Source: CAVPDG01 sp963702535
Lineage (GTDB): Bacteria > Chloroflexota > Anaerolineae > Anaerolineales > UBA4823
Length of the DNA stretch: 64,000 bases
Assembly (NCBI GenBank): GCA_963702535.1
Contig: CAVPDG010000007.1
Coordinates: 248,001-312,000 of the forward strand
Direction of reading: 5' to 3'
In this document: piece by piece, positions 1 to 11,414 of the stretch
How positions within the stretch are numbered: the stretch's first letter is position 1
Layout of the letters: each line of letters opens with the position of its first letter
The notes under the pieces: generated by a model
What the model was told of the DNA's origin: nothing
Database searches by the model: none
The model's input: only the letters and a program-made list of their open reading frames with translations
Position numbers and translations under genes: made by a program

Positions 1-1
1 C

Positions 2-1046
2 GCGCATAGTGGTTCCTATAATCTCGTGGTTGTGAAGCTGAGCCAAGACGGGGCGTACCTGTGGCACACGTTTTATGGATTTAACGGGTCCACTGCGGCA
101 TACACCTATGGAGAAGATATCGACTTGGATCCTGCTGGCAATCCCGTAGTGGTCAGCTACACCAACGCCGCCTGGCAGGGCGATCAAGGCGCAGCTCCCC
201 TGCATCCCTACAGCGATGGCGGGGAAATCGCCGTGCTTAAATTATTTAGGAATGGGGCATACCTTTGGCATACGTTTTATGGGTCTGCGTCCGAGGATTT
301 CAGTTGGTTTCTAAATGTCGATGCCGCCGGTAACGTATGGGTGCCTGGGACAAGCGAGGCAGCCTGGCTGGGCGGTAGCAATACTCCGCCGTTGCACGCC
401 TACTCGAGTGGTAGGGATATGGTGATCTTAAAATTGGATTTTGGTGGGGGCTATCTCTGGCACACTTTTTACGGCTCGAACGGTGATGATGAGTCGAATG
501 GCATCAGCAGCGATGGGCAGGGCGGCGCGATCCTGGCCGGGTGTAGCCCGGCTGGCTGGCAAGGACCCGGCTCCGTAAATCCCCGGCATGCCTTTAGCGG
601 AGGCGGCGACCTCGCCGTTCTGAAGCTGAACGGGGATGGCGATTACCTGTGGCATACATTCTACGGGTCAGGCGGCGATGATGGCGGCATAAATACCAGG
701 GTAAATGAGCGAGGAGACATCTACGTGATCGGGAATAGTGAAGCGACCTGGCGGGGTGATGGCAACGTACTTCCATTGCATCCGGCGAATGCTCGCTATC
801 TCGTTCTGCTTAAATTGACGGCTTCGGTGGAATTACATCTGGCACACATTCTATGGCTCGGGTAATACAGATGGGGACGTAGCATCTCCCTGGATAGCGT
901 TGGGAATATCCTGATTGCGGCTGTGGCGATGCATCCTGGCTGGGAGATGGACGTGCCTCCATCCACTTCACCCCAAGTGATGAAGAGGTCTTATCGTACT
1001 AAAATTTGCCGGCGGTCAGTGCTACCTGCCTATCCTTCAGCGTTAA
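2..1046 (+). pseudogene. WHTFYG-repeat beta-propeller protein, 5' truncated by window and frameshifted
   Basis: The reading frame is open at the left edge, so the N-terminus and any signal peptide lie outside the window. It contains units of about 65 residues, each carrying YLWHTFYG, a DxxGN loop, W(L/R/Q)G and AVLKL, the pattern of SBBP-type propeller blades. The frame is lost near 825-840, but shifted frames continue with WHTFYGSG and finish as KFAGGQCYLPILQR followed by TAA at 1044. That tail matches the end of the next gene, so the real stop is 1046. Likely a secreted surface protein, and a tandem paralogue of 1092-2624. One or more indels at about 825-1000 break it; whether they are real or sequencing errors cannot be told from the sequence alone. 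Confidence 0.75.
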
Positions 1047-1091
1047 CCATCTTAAATTAATTCCTCAAATAGACACCCAAGGAGATGTCCC

Positions 1092-2624
1092 ATGCAGCGC
1101 TCAAACCTCATCCCCCTTCTCGGCTTGCTCCTCATCCTGTTGGCTTTGGCTGGCCTTTTCCTCCTTCTGTCCCCATTATCTCTACCTGCCCAAGCTGCGC
1201 CAGCCGCGCCCCAGGCTCTGCCGCCGCAGGCTTACGCCTGGCACACCTTCCTGGGTTCCGATTCGGAGGATGATGGCAACGGCATCGCCGTGGATGCCCT
1301 GGGCAATATTTACCTGGTTGGCCAGGACTATCGAACCTGGAATGGACCCGGAAACACGCCTCCCTTGCATCCTTTCACCGGCGTAAACGGAGAGATCGTC
1401 GTGGTCAAGCTGGACGCCAACGGCAATTACCTGTGGCATACCTTTTACGGCGGCAGCGGGCTGGAGGAGGGCACGGCGATTGCACTGGATGCCGATGGCG
1501 ATATCTTCGTATGCGCCGTCAGCGAGGCAAATTGGTTGGGGGATGGCGGCGCAGCCCCGCTGCACGCCTACACCGGCGGCAAAGACATCGCGGTGCTGAA
1601 GCTGACCAGCGCCGGGCAGTACTTGTGGCACACTTTTTACGGGTCTGGTGTTCGCGATGGCGCCATCGATATCGCCCTGGATTCCCAGGGGAACGCCGCC
1701 ATCGCCGGCAGCAGCAATGCGACCTGGCTCGGGGACGCCTCGGCTGCGCCGGTCCATGCTCACAGCGGTGCAAATGACATTGCCCTGCTCAAGCTCTCGG
1801 GCGACGGCGCCTACTTATGGCACACCTTCTATGGCGCGCTTGAGGCCAGTCCATCTTTGTGGAACGGGGACAGCGCCCGCTCCCTGGCGATCGACAACCA
1901 GGATAACCTGTTCGTCACCGGCTACAGCGAAGGAAGCTGGCTGGGGGATGGGGGCGCCGCCCCGCTGCATACCTATAACGATGAGCGTGATTTTATTGTG
2001 ATGAAGCTGAGCTCGAGTGGCGCTTACCGCTGGCATACCTTCTACGGATCGGGCTTATCCGATTACGGGCAGGACATCGTACTCGATCAGCAGGGCAACC
2101 CGATCGTCAGCGGCGACAGCTCTGCCGCCTGGAACGGGGATGGCGGAGCCCCGCCCCTTCACACCCAAACCTTCAACTATGCATTCACTGCGCTCAAGCT
2201 CTCCACGGACGGCGCTTATCAGTGGCATACCTTTTACGGCTCGCTGCTTGACGTGTACAACTACGCGCTGGCGGCGACGAGCAAGGGGGAGATCCTGCTC
2301 GCCGGTGAGAGCTATAGCTCCTGGCTGGGCGCGGATAATGCCGCCCCCCGCCACCCTTATTCCGGGGACGCCGACATCACCCTGCTACAATTGCACGCAG
2401 ATGGCAGCTATGCCTGGCACAGCTTCTACGGCTCGAATAGCTATGACGCCGCTTACGATGTTGCCGCGGACGGTGTGGGTAACCTGCTTGTCGCCGGCGC
2501 CAGCGATCTGTCCTGGTTGGGGGATGGGGCGGCGGCGCCGCTTCACCCTCACAGCGGCGAGGAGGACATCCTGCTGCTCAAATTTGCCGGCGGGGAGTAC
2601 TACCTGCCCTTGCTGCAGCGCTGA
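1092..2624 (+). CDS. secreted WHTFYG-repeat (SBBP-like) beta-propeller protein
   Basis: 510 residues. A hydrophobic signal segment covers residues 8-36 and ends near PAQAA. Seven WHTFYG-type units (WHTFLG, WHTFYG, WHSFYG variants) follow from residue 50 at about 65-residue spacing, each with a DxxGN(I/L)xxxG strand, a WLGDGGAAPLH segment and a (I/F)xxLKL strand. This suggests a seven-bladed propeller exported to the cell surface. The start is supported by AAGGAG 7 bp upstream of the ATG. The protein ends in KFAGGEYYLPLLQR, the aromatic-LPLL-x-(R/K) tail also found on four other proteins here. Substrate or partner is unknown. It is a paralogue of the broken gene immediately upstream, and the pair probably arose by tandem duplication. 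Confidence 0.85.
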   Translation: MQRSNLIPLLGLLLILLALAGLFLLLSPLSLPAQAAPAAPQALPPQAYAWHTFLGSDSEDDGNGIAVDALGNIYLVGQDYRTWNGPGNTPPLHPFTGVNGEIVVVKLDANGNYLWHTFYGGSGLEEGTAIALDADGDIFVCAVSEANWLGDGGAAPLHAYTGGKDIAVLKLTSAGQYLWHTFYGSGVRDGAIDIALDSQGNAAIAGSSNATWLGDASAAPVHAHSGANDIALLKLSGDGAYLWHTFYGALEASPSLWNGDSARSLAIDNQDNLFVTGYSEGSWLGDGGAAPLHTYNDERDFIVMKLSSSGAYRWHTFYGSGLSDYGQDIVLDQQGNPIVSGDSSAAWNGDGGAPPLHTQTFNYAFTALKLSTDGAYQWHTFYGSLLDVYNYALAATSKGEILLAGESYSSWLGADNAAPRHPYSGDADITLLQLHADGSYAWHSFYGSNSYDAAYDVAADGVGNLLVAGASDLSWLGDGAAAPLHPHSGEEDILLLKFAGGEYYLPLLQR

Positions 2625-2636
2625 ATTTCAATAGCT

Positions 2637-2666
2637 GGCGGAGCATTCGAACAAGGATGCTCCGCC
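2637..2666. terminator. hairpin between convergent genes
   Basis: A perfect 10-bp inverted repeat (GGCGGAGCAT / ATGCTCCGCC) with a 10-nt loop lies between the + strand propeller gene and the - strand Kelch gene. It has no clear T-tract. Position and symmetry fit a bidirectional terminator. Confidence 0.55.
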
Positions 2667-2673
2667 ATCCCGC

Positions 2674-5191
2674 TTACTTCCGCAGCAGTGGTAAATAGAC
2701 TTTTTCCGCAATGGGGGCGTCCACGCGCAGGTACTGGGCAACGCCGGGGATGCCATTGACGATCACGGTGGCGATGGCGGGTCCGGCGTTGAAATCCTCC
2801 AGCTCGACGGTGACGAGAGCCGTCTGGCTCTGCCTGTGGAATGCCAGCCACTCGATCTGTCCGTTATCCAGGCGGTACAGCCGCACCAGCGGATAATTCG
2901 TAGCGGAACTGTTGGATTGCCCGCCGGTGGTCTCGCCCAAGCCGTAGCCGCGGAATCCGCTGCCGGTTGCCCGCAGCTCGAAACCGTTCTCCAGTGGCGA
3001 GGTGACGGTTGTGACCACCGGTCGCCAGGCTTCGAGAAAGCCCAAGCCGGGATCGTAGATCTCCACGCTGGAAAGCTGGGCGCTGCCGGTGAAGCCGCCG
3101 GCGACCAGCGCCCTGCCATCCGGCAAGGGGGCGGCGGTGGTGTAGCCGCGACCCGTGCTCAGCGCTGCCTGTGGCGCTCCACGTCCCGGTCGCCGGGTTG
3201 TACAGCTCGCAGGTGCTGCGATAATTACTGCCGTTGTACCCGCCTGCCACCAGCACCTTGCCGTTGAGCAGCAGCGTAGCAGAGTGCCAATCGCGGCCGG
3301 CACTCATGCTCCCCGTGTCTGCCCACGTCCCCCCAGCAATGTCATAAAGCTCGGCGCTCGTAAGGTAGAGGCTGCCGTTGTATCCACCCGCCACCAGCAC
3401 CTTGCCATTGGGTAGCAGTGTGGCGCTGTGCAGGCGGCGCGCGTTGATCAGGCTGCCGGTGCTATCCCACGTCCCGGATTCGGGATTATATATCTCCGCG
3501 CTGTTCAGGTAGGCGCTGCCGACGCCTGCCGCCACGAGCACCTTGCCATCCGGCAGGAGCGTGGCAGTATGGTAAGCGCGCGCCGTGTCCAGGTTCTCTG
3601 TTGTGCTCCAATTTCCAGTAGCGGGATCATAAACTTCGGCGCTGCTCAGGTAGCCCCCGTTGTACCCGCCAGCTACCAGCACCCTGCCATCCGGTAGCAG
3701 CGTGGCGGTGTGCGAGCGGCGCGTGGCGTTCAGGTTTCCCGTTGGGCTCCAGGTTCCCGATCCGGGGTCGTACAGCTCGGCGCTGCTGAGATAGACCGGA
3801 CCTGCCGCTTCGCCGCCCGCCACCAACACCATGCCGTTTGCCAGCAGGGTAGCGGTGTGGAAGCGCCGCGCGGTTCCAAGCGAGCCGGTATAGGTCCATA
3901 AACCGGTCGCCGGGTTGTACAGCTCGGCGGCGGCAGTCATCCCACCTGCACCGTACCCCGCTGCCACCAGCATCTTGCCATCCGGCAGCAGGGTCGTTGT
4001 GTGCAGGGCGTGCTGCTCGTTCAGCCCGGCATTGGCGCCCCATGCCCCGACGGCGCCATCGAAGATCTCCACACTGCTGAGCTGGGCGGCGCCCGTGAAG
4101 CCGCCGCTGACCATCACCCTGCCGTCCCCCAGCAACGTGGCGGCGTGATAGTTGCGCCCCGTGCTCAAAGCGCCGGTCGTGCTCCAGGTGCCGAGGTTCG
4201 TATCGTAGATCTCACAGCTCCCCATGTAGGTGCTGCCGTTGTATCCGCCAGCTACCAGCACATTGCCGTCCGGCAGCAGTGTGGCGGTTTGCCAGTCGCG
4301 CGCGGCGTTCATGTCGCCCGTGCCCGTCCAGGTGCCTGCTGCCACATCGTAGAGCTCTGCGCTGTTCAGGTAAGCTGTGCCGTTGTAGCCGCCCGCCACC
4401 AGCACCTTGCCGTTCGGCAGCAACGTGGCGCTGTGCAGACGGCGTGCGGTGCTCATACTGTTGGTTGAGCTCCACATTCCACCAGCGGGATCGTACAGCT
4501 CGGCGCTGCTCAGGTAAGCCGTACCGGTATGCCCACCTACCACCAGCACCTTGCCGTCCGGCAGCAGCGTGGCGGTGTGGTAGACGCGCGCTGCGTCCAG
4601 GCTATCGGTGAGAGTCCATTGTCCGGTTCCCGGATCATAAATCTCAGCGCTGCCCATGTAGCTCCCGTTATAACCGCCGGCAAGCAGAACCCTGCCGTCC
4701 TCCAGCAGCGTGGCGGTGTGCGAGCGGCGGGCGGCGTTAAGGCTGCCGGTGGGCGTCCAGACGCCGGTTGCCGGGTCGTACAGCTCAGCGCTGTCCAGGT
4801 AGACGGAGCCGGTCGCTTCGCCGCCAACGACCAGCACTTTCCCATCCAGCAGCAGAGTCGCGCTGTGGTAGCGTCTTGCCGTCGCCAGGCTACCCGTAGC
4901 GCTCCAAATCCCGGTAGCCGGGTTGTATAGCTCGCCGGCGCTGTTCATGCCGCTGGCGCCGTAGCCTCCGGCGACCAGCACCCTGCCATCCGGCAGCAGC
5001 GTGGCTGTGTGCAGGGCGTGCTGCACCGCCAGGCTGCCCGTATTGCCCCAGGGCGGAGCCGCCAGGGCGGGTTTGGGGGGCGTCCCCAGGAGCAGGCTGA
5101 GCAGCGTGATCACGATGAGCAGCAGGCGCAAGGAGAATCCTTGGCGCTTCAAGGGGGGTGGTTCAGGCATGGAAAATTGTGATCTAAACAT
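2674..5191 (-). CDS. secreted Kelch-repeat protein (one frameshift near 3150)
   Basis: About 840 residues once an indel near 3120-3180 is bridged. ATG at 5191 is preceded by AGGAG at about 9 bp. A signal peptide covers roughly residues 20-45, ending PALAAPP. Then come about fourteen Kelch-like units of about 50 residues, each with ATLLPDGKVLVAGGYNG, a SSAE(L/I)YDPATGxW strand and a small-residue turn, enough for two propellers. The C-terminal ~120 residues are not Kelch (an IPT-like or beta-sandwich region with VPLVRLYR-type strands) and end in EKVYLPLLRK. Probably exported and surface-bound. Kelch propellers of this 'DGKVLVAGG' class occur in secreted bacterial proteins and galactose-oxidase-like folds, but no copper-site residues are evident, so an enzymatic role is not claimed. 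Confidence 0.82.
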
Positions 5192-5317
5192 CCGCGTTTC
5201 TCCTGATTGGCATAAAACCTATTTTGTGTGGCGCCGGTGGCTCAGACCTATGAGAGCCAGGCAAGCGCACCTCCAGTGCTTCTTGGATAGGATGTTTTAC
5301 TTATGAAAACCGCGCCC

Positions 5318-5584
5318 TCATTTACGCAACATGGGCAGATAGACTTCCTTCAGCTCCGGCGCCAGAAGGGCGAAGTCTGAAAAATGGTCCAGCAACACAG
5401 GCTCGGGCAGATCTGGCTGGAGGAGCGCCGGGGCGCCCGGCACCATCTCCTGCGCCGGCTCTGCAGCCAGAACATGGATGGGGTGGTTCACAAATTGCGT
5501 CGAATAGGATTGGAATCCTTGCAGGGATAAGCCTGCGGACAGGCAACTAGCGACCAGGAGATAAGCAAACCGCATGCGTATCAT
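5318..5584 (-). CDS. small secreted protein with the YLPMLRK tail
   Basis: 88 residues from ATG 5584, chosen because GGAGGGG lies just upstream; a longer upstream reading of the same frame has no ribosome site. A short basic start is followed by a hydrophobic signal segment (FAYLLVASCLSAG). The rest is a proline- and acid-rich stretch of about 60 residues ending EVYLPMLRK. No known domain. Its interest is that almost nothing remains besides signal peptide and tail, which suggests that the tail is a functional module. It lies between the Kelch gene and the phosphoesterase gene, both on the same strand. Confidence 0.6.
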   Translation of the reverse strand: MIRMRFAYLLVASCLSAGLSLQGFQSYSTQFVNHPIHVLAAEPAQEMVPGAPALLQPDLPEPVLLDHFSDFALLAPELKEVYLPMLRK

Positions 5585-5726
5585 GTCCCCTCCACAAGAA
5601 CACTGTCCCTGGTGGCGGATGGGACACACCCAGCGGGTCAGCCCCACCGCCTGTATGGTTCCATTCTGCCCTGCACCCCCTGCGTGGGCGATATCTATAG
5701 TATAGCAAATATCGCTGAATCCATAT

Positions 5727-5763
5727 AGTGGCGAAGCCCCTCAGCGCAGGGTGCTTCGCCACT
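5727..5763 (-). terminator. hairpin downstream of the phosphoesterase gene
   Basis: An 11-bp perfect inverted repeat (AGTGGCGAAGC / GCTTCGCCACT) with a 15-nt loop lies just past the 3' end of the gene ending at 5810. There is no strong T-run, so the terminator role is inferred from position. Confidence 0.45.
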
Positions 5764-5809
5764 TAATGCGCTTGCAAGTACACGCAATCCGGTGTAACAA
5801 GCACCGGCA

Positions 5810-8800
5810 TCAGCCGGCAGGTCGCCGCCTCTGCGCACGGCGGAACAGCAGCCAGCCGCTCGCCAGGAGAGTAGCTGCCAGCGCCAGCAGGATGCCGCTT
5901 GGGGTTTCCGTCCGGGCGGTGAGGCTGGTGAGCTGGATCGCCGTCGGTCCGACCTCAGACCCCACCGTCCATTCCGAGAAGCTGGTGACGCCCAGGCGTA
6001 CGACGGTGGTCGTTGTGTTGCCGGAGTAGGCGCAATCATAGCCTGCTCCCGGCGCTCCTACGCCCAGGTACTTGCACGCACGCGGGTTGCTCAGGTTATT
6101 GTGCGGCAGAGTCAAATCGACCGCATAATCGCTTCCCGTTGGCGTGATCGACCAGTAACGCCCGGTGCGCATGTTTGCCGTGGCAGCAGCCGGGTGGTTT
6201 TGATCGATGCGGTCCACCGTCAGGCTGGATAGGCTGGCGGGCGTTTGCACGTTCATCTGCACCGCGGTCAAGCCAAAAGTAAGCGCGCCCGCGCCGCTGA
6301 CAGCCTGCGTTTTACGAATTGTGCCGTTGTTGGTCAGCGTGCCGCCCACGGATGCATTGTCAGCACTGAAGGTTTCGATAAGGGTAGTACCGCTGCCCAC
6401 CGTCAGATTGTGGAATGCTAGCGGCGCGCTCGAGAGATAAATTCTGGGAAGCCCCGCTATCCAACAGGATTGTGCTGCCGCTGGCATTAAACGTTGCGCC
6501 GGAGTAAGTTAAGTTGCCGCGCACCGCAAACGTGCTATCCGCGGCGCTGAATATCCCCTGGCTCTGGTTGAATGAGCCGTTTAGTGTAACGCTTGCCCCG
6601 GGGTTGATCGTAACTGAGGCGTTTTTATTCAGGGTGACACTTTCATTGTACGTTCCGGTGTAAATATACACTGTCCCGCTCGTACTGACAGCGTCGATTG
6701 CGCCCTGGATCGTAGCGAAGCAGGGCGTATTCCCCGCACAGCCGGTTGAGGCATCCGCATAAGCAATATCCCGCGTGCGGAAGTCAAATGTGTTACTGTT
6801 CCTGCTGAGTGCGCCGTCGCTGGCTACAGCATACCACTCGTAATCCGTAAGATTGGTCAGCCCGCTCCAAGCCAGGCTGGCGTTCGATCCTGAAGCCACG
6901 CCGTTGACAGTCCCGATCACGGCGAAGGGGGCTTCGTCCGTCATGTCGTAAGGCAGGTCGAATTGGTTCGCTGCATCGCTCAGGGATCCCGGGATGTATG
7001 GCGAGTAGGTTTCTACATAAATCCGGTCGTTTGCCGGTGAGAAGCGCATGGTGCGCAGGTAGCCATTGCCGCCGTCGGGATAATCCTGGTAATCAGACAT
7101 CAGGATGTAAATGGTATTGCCATTAGACCCGGTTTCTGTTCGTTCGCGCCGCGCCGTCTGTGGGTGTGTGCATATGACCGGCAAGCAAAAGGAACAGGTT
7201 GGGGTTATCTTGTAAAGCCGTGAAGATGCCCTGGTTGGACCAGGAGTTGTCTACATTCAGTTGATTGTGGCTCTCGACGATACCTCTACGCTCGGGATAT
7301 GCTTTTAGCAGCGCATCTGCCCAATCCAGCATGGCTGTCGTGGGATTGTATTGCAGGTTGATCAAGATAAAGTCCAATCCGGAGGCGCTGAACAGCGAGT
7401 AATTGTTGTAATTATCGCTGCCGTAATGCCCGGCATACCAGCTTTTACCCGTGAAGCGCGAGACGCCAAAATAGGTTTCATATAATGAGCCGGTTCCCAT
7501 GTCATGATTGCCCGGACCAACGCTATAAGCTACATCGCCGGCGTCGAGCAGATCCATGGCTGCGTCGGCATTGTTATATTGCGTTGTGCTGGTTGCAGTA
7601 TTGACGATGTCGCCCAGGTGTGTGACAAAAACGATATTTTCTGTGACTTTATTATTGGCTATCCACTGAGTTTGTGCGGTAAATGCTGCCGGATAATATT
7701 GGGATCGTTCTGTGTATCCGGTAAAGCGACCAGGGTGAAGTCTTCCCCAGGCGTCGTCGCGCCTGCTACCCGTCCGTAAAAGGTAACATTCAATGGGTCG
7801 CCATCCGGATCGCTTACCGAGACTTCCAGCGTTGGTGATGTGGCTACCTCAGTTTCGCCATCCGCCGGTCTTACCAGCACTGGCTGATCTGGCGTCTGGT
7901 TTACTGGCCCACCGGCGTCGTAGATCACGGTCAGCAGCGGCCGGTTGGCGACGGTTGCGGCCTCACTTGAATACAGCGTAACGCCATCATCGGCGGTCGG
8001 CAGGAAAATCCAGCCGAGGTTGCTGCTCGGGTTATTAGACCAGCGTTGCAGGCTGGCGGTCACGTCGATGGTGTAGGCTGTGCTCCGCGCGGTAGCCGGC
8101 GCAGGGGTGACCAGGTTCTGGTACTCGTCCGCCTGCACCCCTGCTTCGCCGCCAAAATTGTTCCATGTGACCGTGGTCTCGGGCCAGTCAACCAGGCTTT
8201 CGTATACGTTGGCAGGATCGCCCTCCGCAGTGGATGTGCCAGACAGGTCAGTCGTCATGTACCTCAGGCTGGCTGAGACGATGGTTGCGCCAGCAGGGAT
8301 CGGACCGCCGCTGGAACTGAATAAGCTATTGAAGCGAAGGAAAGTGATTTCGTCCGTGGCTGCTGCGTTATCGTCCCACTCCAGGACAACGTCGGCGCTG
8401 TAATTCGTCGTTGCGTTTGACTCCCGGATGAAGGTGTCGATGGTGCCGGTGTAACTGCTGGCGCCTTCCTGAAACGTTACAGTTGCAGTATTCGCCGCAG
8501 TGCCGCTCACTGCCACATTTTGCGCCGTGGCGCCGTTGCTGGTGTGTGTGATATTCCCGCTGGAGACGCCTTGGGTCGTGCGAGCGAAACGCACATAGAT
8601 CGTGGTTGCGCTTACAGAGCCGCCTGAAGGCGTCAGTGAGAGCGAAGAAACGAAGTTACTGCCGCTGGTGATCGATATCTCGAAGTCAGACGGAGCAGTG
8701 ACCACGATATCTTCCGTTAGATTGAAGCCTGATACGGTGTAGCTCTGCTCCGCGGAGGGCATTCCCGGTGTGCTATTGAAGGGATTTAACGGTGTACCCG

Positions 8801-10050
8801 TTATTAAGATTGTTGGATTGGTAGAATAATTGTAGATGACGGTTAAGCGTGGCCGGACAGTTCCCTCGGATGAATCGAATTGCCAGGAGTTGTCTGCCGC
8901 TGGAGGTAGCCATGCCCACCCGAAATTGCTAGCCGGATTATTCGACCAGGCTTGTAGATCATCGGTGACGTCAATGCTTGCGATGCCAGTACCGCTGCCG
9001 CTGCTGCTGCTTTGGGCGATGACCTCTGCTTCGATGCCGTCTGCATCGATGCCGCCGGACCAGGTATTCCAGTTATCTGAGTCGTTCCAGGCTTGGAGCA
9101 TGCGGTGCAGCGAGGCTCCCTGGGCGCTCTCGTTTGTTACATTTACTTCCAGCTCCGCCGAGAGGATCGTTGACCCGGGAGGTATTTGCCCCGGGCTGCT
9201 TCCAAAGATGCCATCGAAGCGTAGCAAGATATGCTGTTCTGGGCTGAGATCAACGACAAGCGGGGTAGCCGTAGCATTGTTAGCGGATGCATCGGCTGAT
9301 TTTAAGTAAGTATCAACGGTCCCTGTGTAGCCATTGACGCCATCGCGGAAACGGGCGTAGGAATCGGTTGTATATTCGATGACCAGTAAGGGGGGGCCAT
9401 CAGGATCAGCAGGGGTCAAATCGAATGCCTTAGCTACCCGGCTGACCGGAGCCTTGAACAATAAACGCCATGGCGTTTCCGCTCGACCACCCGCCCCGGT
9501 TTACGATTTCTTGGACAATCGAGGAGATATCTGGTGTTGGGTGGTCTTGATTTAATGTGCTCCAGGTTGCAGGCGACCAAGCAACCGAAGCTGTGGTCCT
9601 AGTCCGGCTGGAGATGTTGTAGGCGGTGCTTGTAAACGTCCCCGGGTTATCGGCTGCCTGTCCGCGCAGGGTCAGGCTGATCGGATCGAGGTTGGCCGTC
9701 TCATCCGTCTCGAATTCGATGTAGGCGTTCAATATCGTCGCCCCAGCCGGCACAGTTACGTTTTGGAAGCGTATGCCCACTACTTGATCATTCGTGCCGT
9801 CTCTGATCAGTTCCAGGTCGGTGCTGGTTAGATCGATGGCGCCTGTGCTCACGCGTTCCTCGGCGTCATCCGAGCTCTGGCTTACCCGAAACTGCACGCT
9901 ACGGGTTTCGGCGCGCACAGCGCTGCCTGGAACGCTGGTGAGCGAGAAAAGTATCGACAGGAGCAGCAGGATTCTTCCGGTCGCTCTCCATTGGAAATGA
10001 AGAATCCCAACTTTAAATTTGTCCTGAGATGGATGTTGTCGTTTAATCAT
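5810..10050 (-). CDS. large secreted modular metallophosphoesterase (several frameshifts)
   Basis: One long gene, about 1,410 codons, broken by indels near 9440, 7670, 7160 and 6450. ATG 10050 has AGGAGGG upstream. Order: signal peptide (to about residue 47); a beta-sandwich domain; two DNRLRE-like modules (each with SLR, TW-N-F and SNNPxSNxGWxxLPT motifs); an Ig/Fn3-like linker (PDQPVLVRPADGE); a calcineurin-like phosphoesterase with LPDTQ, THLGDIVN, GPGNHDMG and LLAGHMHTP metal-site motifs; a right-handed beta-helix-like segment (FATIQGAIDAV); and a C-terminal TM helix followed by RRAQRRRPAG. The metal motifs suggest a hydrolase acting on phosphoesters outside the cell, anchored by the C-terminal helix. 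DNRLRE modules are typical of large exported proteins. The exact substrate is unknown. Confidence 0.78.
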
Positions 10051-10155
10051 ATCTCCCTCCTGAACGACAAGGTCAAGAACAGCTATCGATTGTTCAATTT
10101 ACCTGGTGTAGTATACATGATTTTCTTCACAAATGACATTTATTTGTGGAAGTAC

Positions 10156-10211
10156 CCGGATTTGGGGGTGTGAAGGCGGCTAGTAGGCCGCCTTCACACC
10201 CCCAAATCCGG
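10156..10211. repeat. perfect 25-bp inverted repeat with 6-nt loop
   Basis: Arms at 10156-10180 and 10187-10211 are exact reverse complements, separated by TAGTAG. There is no T-tract. It lies in the gap between divergent genes (phosphoesterase on - and ABC exporter on +), so it is not positioned as a terminator for either. It could be a small palindromic mobile repeat, a regulatory cruciform or an assembly artefact. Confidence 0.8.
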
Positions 10212-10327
10212 AAATCATCACGGTAAATCCCAATGAGCGCGAAACTAACAAATATCGAGCGGGTTCTCTGATGATATAATCCTGACCATCCTTACCCTGA
10301 TTTCCCACTGTTTGGGATAAAGAAATA

Positions 10328-11336
10328 ATGAAAGTAATTCATTCAAACAACCTCTCCAAGCACTATCAGGTGCCAACGCGAGACGCAGGTCTCAACGCGG
10401 CAGTGAAGAGCCTGGTGCGGCGCAGTTATCGCACCGTCAAAGCCGTGGATGGCATCTCCTTCAGCATCGAGGCGGGGGAGGTGGTGGGCTTCCTGGGTCC
10501 GAACGGGGCGGGCAAGACGACCACACTCAAGATGCTCACCGGCTTGCTCTATCCCACCTCCGGCGAGGCGCGCGTGCTGGGCTTCGAGCCATCCCGCCGC
10601 TCCAAGGATTACCTGCGCCAGATCACGCTGGTGATGGGCAACCGCAACCAGCTCAACTGGGATCTGCCAGCAGTCGAACTCATTCGAGCTGCAGCGTGCC
10701 ATCTATGCCATCCCGCATGCTGATTACCGCCGCACGCTGGATGATTTTATTGACCTGCTCGGTTTGAAGGACCTGATCGACAAGCCGGTGCGCAACCTTT
10801 CATTGGGCGAGCGCATGAAGGTCGAGATCGCCGGCGCATTGCTTCACCGTCCTGCGGTGCTCTTCCTGGACGAGCCGACTATCGGCCTGGATGTGACCAT
10901 GCAGCGCCGCATCCGCGAATTCGTCGCCGAATACAACCGGCGTTACGGTGCCACGGTGCTGCTCACCAGCCATTACATGGCAGACGTGGAAGCCCTTTGC
11001 AAGCGCGTCATCGTCATCCACTTCGGGCGCCTGCTCTTTGACGGCGACCTGAGCCAATTGGTGGAGCGGTTCTCCGCCTTCAAGACCCTCAATGTCACCC
11101 TCACTAATGGCGAAGCTGATTTGTCCCGCTACGGCGAGGTGATCAGCCAGGAGGGCGGAAGGTTTACCCTGCGCCTGCCCAAAGCGGATACGCCCCAGGT
11201 TACGGCGCGCATCCTGGCGGAGCAGTCCGTCGAAGACCTGACCGTCGAAGACCCGCCCATCGAAGACGTGATCGAGCAGGTCTTCGCCCTCAAAGAGCCC
11301 GATTCTCCCCTGGCCTCTCCAATACCGCCTGGCTAA
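10328..11336 (+). CDS. ABC-2 type exporter, ATP-binding subunit (frameshift near 10690)
   Basis: About 335 residues when the indel at about 10690 is bridged. Walker A is GPNGAGKTT (about residue 60), signature LSLGERMK, Walker B LFLDEPTIGLD, switch histidine in LLTSHYMADVEALC. The C-terminal ~90 residues are the extension typical of DrrA/CcmA-like ATPases of ABC-2 exporters. It is followed on the same strand by two ABC-2 membrane subunits (11415 and 12332), so the three form an operon for export of an unidentified substrate, possibly a drug, lipid or peptide. The ATG at 10328 begins a short lead before a good match to the domain; no strong ribosome site is visible. Confidence 0.85.
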
Positions 11337-11414
11337 ATTCTAGCATAATCTTGAATCCACCGGATTATCGGCTGCCAACCCCCAACCACCAACCCCCAAC
11401 AGCTCTCCGTTCTC

